Positions 26,098 to 37,915 of a stretch of 64,000 bases of DNA are shown here, in pieces. The stretch is from contig NC_054553.1 of the NCBI RefSeq assembly GCF_017654505.1, positions 1,354,501-1,418,500 of the forward strand. The letters are read 5' to 3'. Positions within the stretch are counted from its first letter, which is position 1. The number at the start of each line of letters is the position of its first letter. A program made the position numbers and the translations under genes. Source of the DNA: Polyodon spathula (lineage: Eukaryota > Chordata > Actinopteri > Acipenseriformes > Polyodontidae). The notes under the pieces are model-generated. The model had not been told where the DNA came from and did not search any database. It was given only the letters and a program-made list of their open reading frames with translations.

Positions 26098-29000
26098 AGT
26101 GAGCATAAACAAGGATGTACTGACTGTGCTATCCAGCACACAGACTGAGCAATGGGAGGTGTGGTCAGTCTTCAGCTCCAGCTTCATTTCATATCAGTGT
26201 TTGTTTAAAACTCCTTCTGGAAGGTTATCGGGGGCCCTGACCCGGATGTAAACTGTGTACAGTGGTTGGGAAGGGCTTGTGGCGTCAGCATTCAGCAAGA
26301 TGTTAAACCTTTCAAACAGTTTTGGGCTGATCTCAGTTTCATAATGCATGCAAAAATGACTAGCAGGCTCTGTTCCAGCTGAAGGAAGCTGGCTCGTTTT
26401 ACCTTTTGAGTTGCACCTGCCTGCAAGGAGATGCATTATGTTTTATGAATAGAATTATTTTGTATTGTAGGAAAGCAGATTTTTTAATTTTTTTATTTGC
26501 AAGCCTGAAATGCAGTATTGCCGCAGTTTAACAATATAAACCTATGGCAGTGTTATGTTATGTGGTGAACTTGTGGTTCCAGAGTGTTTGACAACACAGC
26601 CGTAGTATTTGCACAACTTTGAGGAATTGGTTTTCAGGACTGGCTCTCCCCTCCTCACCTTTCCCATCAGAAACACCTCACGAAACAAGAAGCAAACTCA
26701 ATGCTGTCACTCGATATCCCTGCTAAGAAACCCTAGGATCAGGGCTTTGCAGTGCAAACAGGTTTGGGGAGACAAACAGAGGGCTCTGTGTTCTCCATGG
26801 CGGGACAGGGAAGAGATTAATCCTGGGCCTGGAGTTTTCGTTTCACTAGCACTGTGTGTCTGTCTCCCCCCTCGATCGAGAGAGAGCGAGTATACCTGCA
26901 TTCGAAAGATTATCACAGAAAGCCATTATTAAGTGAAGTAAAATATGGTTAAGATGTGTTTTTTTTTTTTTTTTTCAGGGTGATACATTATCAGCATACA
27001 CTCCTATGAACCTGCCTGGGGAAGCTAAAGTTTCTAAAACAAAAATAGTTAGGAACTGGTTGGGATGTTTGATAGTCTGGTAACATGCATACATTTAACT
27101 TTAAAATTCTGCACAAAACAGACACTGAACTGGTGCATGTTGACTCAAAGCCCTTTGGTGTTCGTTATTGTTTTAGACGTTACCAGGAGTTGTAAATAAG
27201 CATGAACTGAAGGGAAGAAGCTGTCACCTTATAGGAGGAAAACAAAGCCTCCAGACTTTATCCAGATATACACAGAGGAGTCCGTCTTTACACTGGGTGA
27301 ACTGGTTAAGCCCTGTTAGTATCTCTGATGGAGTGTTCGAGAAGCTGTTTAAAGGTTCATGTCAGACAGGCACACCAGTCTGCACAGTTTGGAAATGTTA
27401 GGATCAAAAATGATTCGCTTGACTATGGCAGGATATTTTAATATGGATTATAATAACCTCAGTCTAGTTAAATGGCATGTTATTTACAATAATCCCCTTT
27501 TTAAACTGCTGTCTTTGAATGTCGACAGTTTGAAATAGTCCAGGTATATATACAGGTGTTTTTTGTAGTGAAGCCACCTGCCAGAATAAAATACTCACTT
27601 GACAGTCAGAAATGCAGACGACAGCAAGTTCTGAGTTTTGGTTGTTGGTGCTGTTTTGCAGGAAAACTCTGCTTTAGGGAGATCCAATTGAATGTGCAGC
27701 AGTGGCCGGTTTTGTGGGAAGAGGGATTATGAAGAAGTCTTGACCAAGTTTTTCTCATTGTACTGAGGAGATTGCATTAACACATCTTTACACTTGTTTG
27801 GTTTCCGCTGTGCAGGATAAAATATACAACCAGGGATCGCAGCTGCTTTCATTGCTAACCTTTTAAGGGAAAGCTGTTTATTAAACTTCAAGGTTTCTAG
27901 TGAAGTTAGACCGCCTAGCAGAAGATCAAATGAAAAACTTTGGTCTCAAGCCTACAAAGATGTAATCACGGATAAGGGCAAACGCTGGATCAGTTTCTTT
28001 AGCTTGAAGTGTGGCTCCAAAGATTTTGTGGGCCAGTCTGCAGCACAGGAGTTGTTGCAGGCACTCACTGATGTGGCTTTTTTTCTGAGGCCGGTACGCC
28101 CCCGAAGTCAGCGGGAGCCAGACTGTAAAAAATCCATTTGGCAATACTGAACGCATTAAAAGGTATTTATTGCTATCCAGTAGCAGTCTCATTTTGTTTT
28201 AGATGTGAGAAACTGTTGCCTGTCAGCAATAGTTGTGTGAATTAGGGCTAATAAAGTTATTTTCTTTAGTGATACACGCGCTAGAGATTTTGGTAAAGTT
28301 GTGGCATGTTGTCGACTTTGCTGCTGATGGTGTTACCACAATATTAGTTTAGAGTTTGGATTATTTAAGTGGAGGTGAAGATGTCAACTGGTAATGTTAA
28401 ACTCACTGGACAGGATCGTGAGAATCAGTCACTGAGGAAAGTTACAGTCAGGTGGTTTCCTTGATTCTGTAGCAGACAGAACGACACAAGGATGGAGCAT
28501 CAAATAAGTACCTCACTGGGGCCTCGTAAATTTTATGGCTGACACTTCTGAAAATAGGAAACAGATTTGAAATCCTCCTTTTAAATGTATTCTGTTTTTT
28601 TTTCTTTTTACATTGAAGGATTTTGTTTAAATGAAGCCTTGCTTTGACAGACCTGACAGCAGTAACCGGGAGTCACATGTGATTAATGGCATTTAAGAGG
28701 GAAGCCTTTTAAATGCGAGTCGTTTCGGGGTCTTGTATAGAATAGCCACATCCCTGGAGGCACAGGTCACGTAAGCTTGCTAACGCACCATGATTAGAGA
28801 TGCTTCTGTTTACTAGATGTTTATTGTTTATAAAGAAGATGTTATGAGACAGACTGCTTCGTTTTTTAATCGTTTGAATTTGTTTAGCTGTAGTACATTT
28901 GTCGTGTAAGATACTGAATGTAGATCTGGATAACAATATGAACTGCCAACTTTACATAGGGCACTGCCATACGGTTCTGATAGTCTTGAGAAACATTGTT

Positions 29001-29524
29001 ATTATGCAGAGATAGTTTGAATCACCTGAACTCAGACAATGCCAAAGTATTATCCTGCAAAAACTAGACTTATAAAGTACAAATGGTAAACAGCTTTATT
29101 AAATCCTTAATTAAAACACACTAGAGCAGGCTATTGTGAATTTGAGAGAAATGCACCAAAACTATTTTAAAGATGAGGCATGGGTTCCCACCTGCCTTGT
29201 AGGGTAGTCTCTCTATCATCTTTATCTCCTGAAAACACAGCAATTAAGGGTAATACGGAAGAAAGCAGGGTTCGCATGAAATGGATCTGATCCCACAAGA
29301 CTTTTTGTTTTTCCATGTCAAACTAAAATGTTATTCATGCTGTATAATGAATGGTCGTCAATGTGATAAAAAAAAAAAATCAATCAGGCTGGTAACATAA
29401 CTGTTTATCCAAGGAGTCTGAGCTCTCCTAACCTGGAAATGTCAGAAGCAAAAACATTTGTAAAAGAAAAGAGTCTGCCGTAAACTCGAGGAAGAAAAAT
29501 AACATTCATTTAGTTTCATTTACA

Positions 29525-29715
29525 AAAAAAGTGCCTTAATTGGCACATTTGTTTGCAAATGTCACCGGTAAGAAAAATGAGGTACATTTGCAAAGAACTA
29601 AAGAGTCTGTACTGGCGGCAAGACGTTTTATTGCCGCCCTAATGCCATTGCCCACTTCTATGTTTATTTCATAATGGAAGATTCTATCTCTTGAAGTGAA
29701 CTTCAAGGGCCCCAT
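29525..29715. promoter_or_regulatory. cluster of four short inverted repeats before exon 2
   Basis: Within 190 bp there are GTGCC/GGCAC (29531-29546, 6-nt loop), ACATTTG/CAAATGT (29545-29562, 4-nt loop), GGCGGCAA/TTGCCGCC (29614-29638, 9-nt loop) and CTTGAAGT/ACTTCAAG (29690-29707, 2-nt centre). The sequence is otherwise unique and not simple repeat. It could be a regulatory element or RNA-structured intron sequence; function is unknown. Confidence 0.4.
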
Positions 29716-30349
29716 TCTTGGTAAACCGCAAATTAATCCCTAGTTTAAGTCGTTGGATAAACTGTCTTTCTTAATTTCGTTCATCAATCAAAGTTTGACT
29801 ATCAAAACACCAGTATCCTGTGTCGGTTTATGCTGGTAGGCGTGTATCGAGTTACATCTTGGAACCAGATACTCCAAAGAGAAGGCTGTGCATTTAAGTT
29901 AAATTTGAAGCAATTAAGGGTTTAGTAAGTTATGCATACTCAGCAAGTTATGTGGAGGGAATGGTAATGGCTCCTTGCTGGTATCGGACAGTCTTCTGAA
30001 ATGTGCAATTTCCTAGGCAGCGGGAGGCCTCATAACTAACCACAATACATTTTTTAGATATTCTTTGTTCATACTTTAATATATGAGGTTCAAAATGCTG
30101 AACAGCCTTTGTGTTTTACGCAGAACCCCAGCTACATTACAGCATCATGAGTGATAGACTGGTTTTCAGGGTAAGAGAAGATGTCTGGTAGTGTACAGGA
30201 GTGATGAGTAAGAAACAGCAGGTTGCATGTGACTAGTCCAATAGACAGAAGGATATTTTGTATTTGTTATTTTGTTTTTATATAAAATACTGTTCCTGTT
30301 CCTGTAGCAAGCGTCAAACTAAACCTTCACCCCTCTTTGTATCTTGCAG

Positions 30350-30627
30350 GTTCCAGCCTGGAAAGGGCCTGGTAATTTACCCTGAGATCGGGGACAAGCT
30401 AGACATTATCTGCCCGAAGGCTGATGCGGGACGGCCGTATGAGTTTTACAAGCTGTACCTGGTGAAGAAGGAGCAGGCAGAGTCCTGCAGCACAGTCATG
30501 GACCCCAATGTGCTGGTTACGTGCAACAAACCCGAGCAAGACATCAAATTCACCATCAAGTTCCAGGAGTTCAGCCCCAACTATATGGGCCTGGAGTTCC
30601 AGAGGAATAGAAACTATTACATCACCT
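30350..30627 (+). CDS. efnb1: ephrin-B1 exon 2 (receptor-binding domain)
   Basis: This exon encodes most of the extracellular ephrin receptor-binding domain, the part of a membrane-anchored ligand that docks into Eph receptor tyrosine kinases on neighbouring cells. It follows a pyrimidine-rich tract and TTGCAG acceptor, and ends at a GTAAGT donor. The first base completes a split codon (probably Lys), 92 full codons follow, and the last T starts a Ser codon finished in exon 3. Visible hallmarks are the start [20 protein letters not shown], three conserved cysteines (ICPK, ESCSTV, VTCNK) and the Eph-contacting loop [13 protein letters not shown]. Residues such as [22 protein letters not shown] and NYMG match ephrin-B1 rather than B2 or B3. 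The reading frame continues into intron sequence on both sides, so the open frame is longer than the exon. The paralogue call is from remembered family sequences. Confidence 0.95.
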
Positions 30628-32701
30628 GTAAGTTGTTTGTTTGTTTATTCACTCTGGAGGCTAGTGTTGGTGCCTGAGGCAGGCTCACCCACTGCTAAAC
30701 TAATGACAACACCTGTTCCAGTTTCTGATAAGCCTTTATAAGAATTTCATAATAGAACTAAAATACATTAAATTTTAATTTAATACAATTTCATTATTAT
30801 AGTTCCCCTAAAGGCTGTGGTGTGCAGAGCACCCCGTGTTGGATATCCAGAGGAAATCATGCATAGGATATATTTAAATATAAGGATATGTTCAAGTATA
30901 TTCTCTCTAAAATCAGCTGATAATTATAAATTAGGACAGACTGAATGTGAACTAGAGGTTTGGCATTCAAACAGCAGTGGATACAGTGGCTGCCACGCTC
31001 CGTTATTTCATGGATGAAATGTTGAATTAATGGAATCTGTTGTGCAGAATACCTTATGTTTTGGGCATCTTGCTTTAAATGAGAGCAGGTGTGCATAGCT
31101 TACAGCATGTGTCCCTCAGTGCAGAAGTCCCTCAGTGCGTACTGCTCCTAACCCTAACCCCACTGCTCCGCTCCCAGAAAGGGAATCATTGCTTTAAAGA
31201 CTGCTGCTTCTTTCTTTGAGAAATCGTTTCTGTCAGGGTCGGTCAGCTGCAATTATACCATAACGTACAAGCAGAGAGGTCAGCACAAGTCAAGCAGGCT
31301 CCATTTGTTATGTTGCACATCACTGAGTCCTCTCCATTGTCTGTGTCACCTGCATACAGCCAATTGTTTTCAAGAATATAAAGCTGGGGGCCAGAGGTAA
31401 TGTCTACCCTTTTAACCACGTCCACCAGCTTTAATACAGCATAATATGATTTTCCTGTCTCCAGAGCTTTTTTGTTACACTGTCTGGAGTGCGGCCTTTG
31501 CCTGTTTCTTATGGGACACTGAAATATTTATCTCTATTGATGGGATCGTTTTCCACACTACTTGAACCGTCCAAAATGCAGATGCTTCTGCAGCAGTTGT
31601 CCGGAACAGCAAGTGCTTGTTCTCAGAATGCTGCTTTCATAAGCGATCAGCCCAGTCCTTTCCACAACAGAGGTCCCGTAATTGCAGCATGTGCAGATTA
31701 ATCGCAGAAGGTATGATATGCCCATTGAATTTTTCGGGGAAAAGGTCTGCTAATGTGCCACCAAATTAATGAGAACGAACGAGAGTCTCAGATCCCTCGG
31801 GACTGATTAGCTGTGTGCCTCCATTTGAGTTGCAAATCACTCTGCTAATTCAGGTATTCTGGAAATCAAAGCCAGGTTCGTTCATTTAGAACATTAGCCC
31901 ACTGCTTTGTTACAGCAGACCTAAAGACCTATCTGGTTTTAAAAGGGCTTTTCAGGGCACTGAACTCTTTGAGGACTTAAGTGTGAGGGCTCCACTGCTT
32001 TGCATCTGCTGTAGTATGGCTTTCATGCAAAGAATAATTAAATGAAGCTGCTTTTGTCTATCCTTTTCTGGGGCTGTTGGCTAGAGGTGTTTTTTTTATT
32101 TATTTTTTTTCCTTCAAATGTCAGTGTTTAGTACAGTCTAAATCATTAATAAGCTGATCACATTTTTTCATGCCAGTTTGGATTTTAAGTATTTGGGTTT
32201 GCATAAATCAGCATGCATTGTTTCATTTTGGGCATTATAAAAATGTGATGATAAATGTGCCGTCACTTGATATTGTTGAAGGCTAATGTTGGGGGGTCAG
32301 GTTTAGGCTGTGATGTTTGCACAGGATATTGTTTTCTTGTATTAAGGCACTGTTTCGATTAAGTTCAAATGAAACGAGTTGCCACAAGGCTGCTCGTTGG
32401 ATCTGACTATTATCAGGATGTAGAGTAGGTGGCTCATAGTATATGTTTCTTCAAACTCCCACATGCAGCACTCTGAGTGCAGCCGCAAGTAGGTCTACAA
32501 AACGTGATCAGAAATTATAGGCGTCCCACTGAGGAGTGCATTAACTGTCAGCGCAGCTCCTAGCATTACAAATGGGAAAATATAACAACTAGCTTAAGAG
32601 ACTACAGTCTGATACTGTGCCGCCCTACAAAGTTGCTCCACAGAATTCTATGGCAAACTGTTGTGGTACTCCATTATAAAAAAAAAAAAAAAAAAAAAAA
32701 A

Positions 32702-32835
32702 GCATATACCTGCACTGAAAACACCTGTCCCTCCCCCACTGTGGGCTTATCTCAGAGTGGCTCCAAGGATCAGTGAACCTCGACTGGAGACTGAACTGAT
32801 CACTTTCCAGTCTAAATACTAGCCACTGCACTGTT
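32702..32835 (-). mobile_element. tRNA-derived SINE-like fragment
   Basis: Minus strand: an A-box-like TGCAGTGGCTAGTATT near 32817-32832, then about 40 bp, then a B-box-like AGGTTCACTGATCCT at 32766-32780, i.e. spacing expected of a Pol III tRNA-type promoter. It abuts an A24 run on the plus strand (32678-32701), which would be a T-run at the SINE's 3' end, so the tail is atypical. Probably an old SINE head. Confidence 0.45.
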
Positions 32836-33113
32836 TATTGCGAGACTACCACGAGAAAGCAAATACAAACCAGAAGCTGCATTTGATGTTCAGGAAGTTT
32901 GTCTCACTGGAATGCATCATTTTATACTGGTTCTGCTGCCCTATATTTTAAAGCAGCGGCTGTTTTGTTAGTTAGTGTAATACATTGGCGTGTCCGATGC
33001 AAACCTCTTTTTACTTACGGCTGTCTCGGACAGCTCTGTGAGTCACGTATCTGCTCTTGGAGTTTTGCCTGTTGATTTCCTGTAAAGCTGCCGGTGATAA
33101 TGATGGTGCCTGT

Positions 33114-33125
33114 TGACAGCTGTCA
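33114..33125. promoter_or_regulatory. MEIS/TGIF palindrome TGACAGCTGTCA
   Basis: A perfect 12-bp palindrome identical to the known dimer motif of TALE homeodomain factors (TGACAGSTGTCA), in repeat-free intron 2 with a further TGATAATGATGG just upstream. Confidence 0.35.
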
Positions 33126-33790
33126 GTCATGGTGATGGAATCCAGTTGATTTCTTTCTTTCCGAGGCAACTGTTTATTGAGCTGGGAAGTTTGGGAGTGG
33201 GATGCGGGAGTTGCATGGTTTCCAGGTCAGAGATTCATCATTGAACATGCTTACAGAATCACGCTCACAAGAGATTGTTGTTAAAGCTGATTAATCAAGG
33301 ACTAATTAGATGCTGCTATTATTATTATATTCTAATCTTAGTAATCCATCTCTATAAATCTGCCTGGTCATGCTGTGGCATTTGTCCTGACATTATTCCT
33401 AACAAAACATCTACCCATCTATCTTTCTTTTCCAGCAACCTAATTATGATCTGGAAGACTGCTTGCCTGTCAGCATAACAGACAAAATAAAATAAAGGGC
33501 TCACAGCTCAAGAACTAATAAGCTTGATACATCAATAGACCTTGAATTGATAGCTCGCCAACGCACCATAATGGAATAGCAGCAACACAAAAAAGTTTTC
33601 ATTTTAAATGTGCATGCATTGTGCAAGCTAGCACTGAAAATTAAAATACAGTATAAAGATTGTTTTAAGAAGTTTTAGTGTTTTGTTAGTGTAGGTTTTA
33701 AGAAGATTACACTGACCGACAGTCAAGCTCAAATTACAGGGATTTGCATAATAAAATGTTCAGTTTTTTCTTGGCTGCTTTGCAAATGTA

Positions 33791-33813
33791 TTTTTTTTTT
33801 TTTTTTTTTTTTT
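33791..33813 (+). repeat. T23 homopolymer
   Basis: Uninterrupted T run in intron 2. Confidence 0.95.
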
Positions 33814-34852
33814 GAAAGCTTGACTCCAGAAATGACTGCAAAATAATAGAAACATATTTTTAAAAGATGCATACAATGCCAAAGAATGAATCTAAATTGT
33901 TAATCTAACCAACTGGCTTTGTTCCTCCTACTGTATAAATACAATGTTGCGTAACAGTATATCAGTAAAGATTAATTCAATCTTAATCCAGTCCAGGGAA
34001 TTGAGGTCCATTACAATAAAATGCTTATCAGATTGTGCATTGTTCAGCACAGATATTACTTACTCCTAATGTATATTTCTGTGAGCTCACCACACACCTG
34101 ATATCACTTAGCATTAAGTATTCCATGTACAAGCACTGTTTTAAATAGCTGCAGTGCTGAAAGAAAATCTAATTTTACTGCTGCTTGTTCAGTCTTTCAT
34201 AAGAAACACGTACACAGGGACCCACTTGCATTATTATAACAGACTCTCATTTAGTGAGTTTGTTTGCTAAATCATGCCAGCAACATATTGCCTGTGCAGT
34301 TAATAACTAAAAAGAGTAGCTAAGAAGCAGTGTAATAGTTCCTTTGGACCACACACGCTATTCTTTCCTACCGCACTGCATTTGAATTACAATGGGCTCT
34401 AATGTTTCATTGGCTGAGCACAGCATAACATCGGAGGTGCAACTGTGACCCGGAGAGGCCAGCCGAAAGCCCTGAACAATGTCGGCAAGCCAGATGCTGA
34501 GGCTGGGTCGCTGGGCCGCGGCGACACCCAGCACTCCTCTTGCTTTTGTTGGCAGTCTGGCTGCCCTCTATAACAGGACATATTTGCAGATGCTTTTTAT
34601 CACTGTGAGCACACAGGTCAAAGCCCTAAGTAGTTTCCATTAGATTTTTTTTTTTTTTCAAGGCTATTTTAAAACTTTAAAGACACCCTTTCAAAACTGT
34701 ACCTTAAAGTGCCTCCTCCCTTTAAACTCCTTTAAACCAAAACCTTTTACCTCAATCAATTGCTTCAGATTCCTGTTAACAACTTACCAGCCCTTTAAGA
34801 TCATAAATAATTAATAGCAGTGGGAATTCTAACAAGGCATGCAATATGTTTA

Positions 34853-34874
34853 TCCACAAACATGTGTTTGTGGA
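34853..34874. promoter_or_regulatory. 22-bp palindrome with two forkhead-type half-sites
   Basis: Arms TCCACAAACA (34853-34862) and TGTTTGTGGA (34865-34874) are exact reverse complements around a TG centre. Each arm holds an ACAAACA/TGTTTGT forkhead-type core, and the flanking CCACA/TGTGG resembles RUNX half-sites. Inference from motifs only. Confidence 0.35.
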
Positions 34875-36791
34875 ACGTATTCAAACAGCTCATTGCACAC
34901 CCTGGTTGCAGTCGACCATTGTTTTTTGGGTCAAGTGAGATGTCTGGCTCTGTCACGTCCTTGAAAGCCATATCACTTTAATTGGCCGGCATACAAGGCA
35001 GTCTCAGGAATGCAAACCTAAGTGGAGATACTGTGTAGTGTGGAGATCTTCAGACAGCTGACTCTAATCTTAGGCATAATGCAACCACACAATTCTGTCA
35101 TTCATCATCGACAACTGAAGCCCCCCCCTCCCCATAATTTCACATAATTTCCTGTGCCAGCCATCTGAGGTATGTGGGAAGTGCAGTCATTGCACTGCTC
35201 TGTCTGGAGAGAGGGAGTGCACTGCTGGGCCTCCCTCCGTCCCCTCCACAGCGGCTTATGAGGCACGTGGGAGTTGAAGATCCAGTCAGAATGTAACAAA
35301 AACATCTGATTTCAATCTAGACCATGTAACCCAGGCTTTGAAGCACAGCAGTTCAAGCCACAACATTCAGACCTGTTTCTCATACGCTGCCACTGCGAAG
35401 GAGGAATGAGATCTGTCAGGTTATTTTTTTCGTCTTCGGTCATCAGGTTGGAGAGCACGCTGTGTCCACCGCCCCCCCATCCCTGGCCAACAGCAAGAGA
35501 TACCGGCACTGTCATGTCTGCTGGGATTGTTGATGCTTTTTGAGGACATTTAAGTTTTTAGCTTGCAACTCCCGACTACAGTGAGCGAGAAAGCTTGCCA
35601 TAACGATAATAAAAAAAAACAACAGATCAGTAAATTAAAAATGAGGCTTCATGAATCACGAGCCAAAGATGGAAACAATTGTGGCTGTTCCACACATAAA
35701 TACGAGTCTAGCTATTCTTCTGTTGACTGTGGAATCAGATTCTGTGGCATCAGCTTGAGTTTTAATGGTCTATGTACTTTCAACTAGACCATTAACAGCA
35801 GTATGCATGAACATATCTGACCTACTTTCATTTCTTGTATCCCAGCTCATATTTTCCAAAAAGTTGCATGCAGCTAGCTAGCAATTATGTTTACCATTTT
35901 GTCTGGCAAGCACAAAAGGTTATATTGCTCTGAATCCCTATAAAATGAATGGATGGCGACGATGACCCAAATGCAGCCGCTTGAAATGGTAAATTGATCC
36001 ATGTTCTCCCTGTGATTCGTGAGAATGGGAAGGGGGTGCTGCTGTTAACTGGGATGCTCCTCCAATTGCAAATATTCTTTAATGATGAAGTGTAGTTCTG
36101 CAGTAGCTCTTGTGTATATGTATAATCACTGCAACACATGTAAGTGTGCCCCATGGATAAAGGCATATTGTTGTTCTGCCCGTTTAAGAATTGATTACTG
36201 ATCAGAAATGAAAAGTTGATGCGACACTGCTGTTTGCAATGGGCCTAGAAGATTACAGTGTTCGTCTCGTCTGTCTTGTAAATGGTGATCCCGAAGTGAC
36301 AGTTTCATGAATGGAGTCACTGTTAAAGGAGCTTGTAGTTGCCAGATTTTCTCAGAAGAGGATGTTGTGGCGAGAAGAAGGCTGTGCTGTATTTATGGGA
36401 ATATGCATGTTTACAGTAAATTAAAAACAGCAGCCAAGTTAAAGGGACAGTACAGCTTTTGTAGCAAAAAATAAATGAAAATAGAAGGGAAGAGGACTAT
36501 AGTGCGTCATGCGTACCTAAGTATCGGATAGGCACTTCTACTATAAAGAGATTCGAATGCACCCCTACATAAAGTATAGAATGTACTGGAAGTAATTGAG
36601 TTCAGCCACATGGAGACACTTGGAGACAGCTTTCGCATAAGAATAATGATGTGGCAGTGATTCAGCAGAGAGCCCAGATGCAAGGGTTTAAAATCCATTG
36701 AAATGAATACATGATTTCATTGGGAGTGTATCTTGAGGCTTGGCATGTTAGATAGTGCCGCCCACATTGCTACCCTAAATGACAGCTAAGG

Positions 36792-36814
36792 AAAAAAAAA
36801 AAAAAAAAAAAAAA
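36792..36814 (+). repeat. A23 homopolymer
   Basis: Uninterrupted A run in intron 2. Confidence 0.95.
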
Positions 36815-37784
36815 CTTGGTATCATCCCATCCCAGTTTGATAAAAAAAACAACCTACCCATACTGTTTTTGTGGCAGATTATATGGACTTGACCACATAA
36901 TAAAATGAGACTTCCAATATAGTACAAGTTGCTAAGCCAAAGAAACTAAGTGCAGTAGCTGCCACAGCTTGTATAAGATTGTTACAATGTGCAGCGAAGT
37001 ACACATGTTGACAACTCAAGAATTCTGCATGTGCCTGTGCTCCTACGTGTTTCAGCACATGTCTTTGCATCCACACACGTTTTATTTTTGTGATTCTGTA
37101 AAACAGGCAATTCGACTTTTCAGAAACTGAATTAATATTCCTCTTGCATGCTTAACGCAGTTAAACAAACAGGCGGGGGTGGGGTGGGAAAGTGATGACG
37201 CATGCTAATTTGTGGATTCTGCTGAAACACTTGCATATAAATGTGAATATAGTTCTTAAGACATGATACAGTACTGGGAAGTCTAGACGTATATTCCTTG
37301 AGTCCTACATTTTTACAGTGTAATTGAATATATACATCACCCTATACTTTTCATTGCATTCAGTGTCACTTGTTCAGAAGCAAGAGATTCACTGTGGTCT
37401 TCCATGGGAAAAAAAAAAAAAAGAAAACCCATTAGGCACAAACAGTGTCAGGAAAGACTGCTGAAACAGTCAAAGGGAGGGAAGGGTCACAGGGTTTGCT
37501 GTTTTATAATGCAGACCAGGACAGTAGGCTTTGATTCTAGTTGCTTTGCTGTGGGATAGGCTGGTGCATTTGTATACTATTTAACAGAAGTCCTACACAC
37601 ATTTCAGCACATTTCAAAGCCATTTTTATTAGCGTTCGTACCAGATGGCAGACTGTGGTTGCGCCACAAGTTATGGTTCCGTCCGGTGCTGTTATAGTGT
37701 CTGCAAACAGAGACACAGTGAAATATTAGTAAATCTGTGTTTATGAATATGTAGTGTAGTACTTCATGGTACACCGGCAACTAA

Positions 37785-37915
37785 GGGCGCTGGAACTAGG
37801 GGTGCTGGGGGTGCGGTAGCACCCCCTTGGCTATGCATGGCTTCTGTCATATACAGGGGTTACAGTTTTGTTCAATGGCTTTTAGCACACCCACTTAAAA
37901 ATTTTTTCCAGTGCA
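37785..37915 (+). mobile_element. short non-autonomous repeat with imperfect inverted ends
   Basis: The left end GGCGCTGGAAC and the reverse complement of the right end (GCACTGGAA) match at 8 of 9 bases. Inside is a perfect 8-bp stem GGGGGTGC / GCACCCCC with loop GGTA at 37807-37826. The body (CATATACAGGGGTTACAG, TTCAATGGCTTTTAGCAC) resembles a dispersed vertebrate repeat I remember with ends like GGGGTGCTGGAAC, probably a MITE-type DNA element. No transposase is encoded. The family name is not known to me. Confidence 0.5.

Noticed and set aside
27926..28192. 88-codon minus-strand frame
   Set aside because: No motif recognised and no flanking exon structure.
30258..30677. 139-codon open frame as a stand-alone gene
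   Set aside because: Its centre is efnb1 exon 2; both ends run into intron past clear AG and GT splice sites.
31147..31161. CCTAACCCTAACCC telomere-like string
   Set aside because: Only two units; too short to be an interstitial telomeric repeat.
34390..34570. Relatively GC-rich patch as a possible promoter or exon 1
   Set aside because: It is downstream of exon 2, has few CpGs outside one short patch and no ephrin exon 1 signature.
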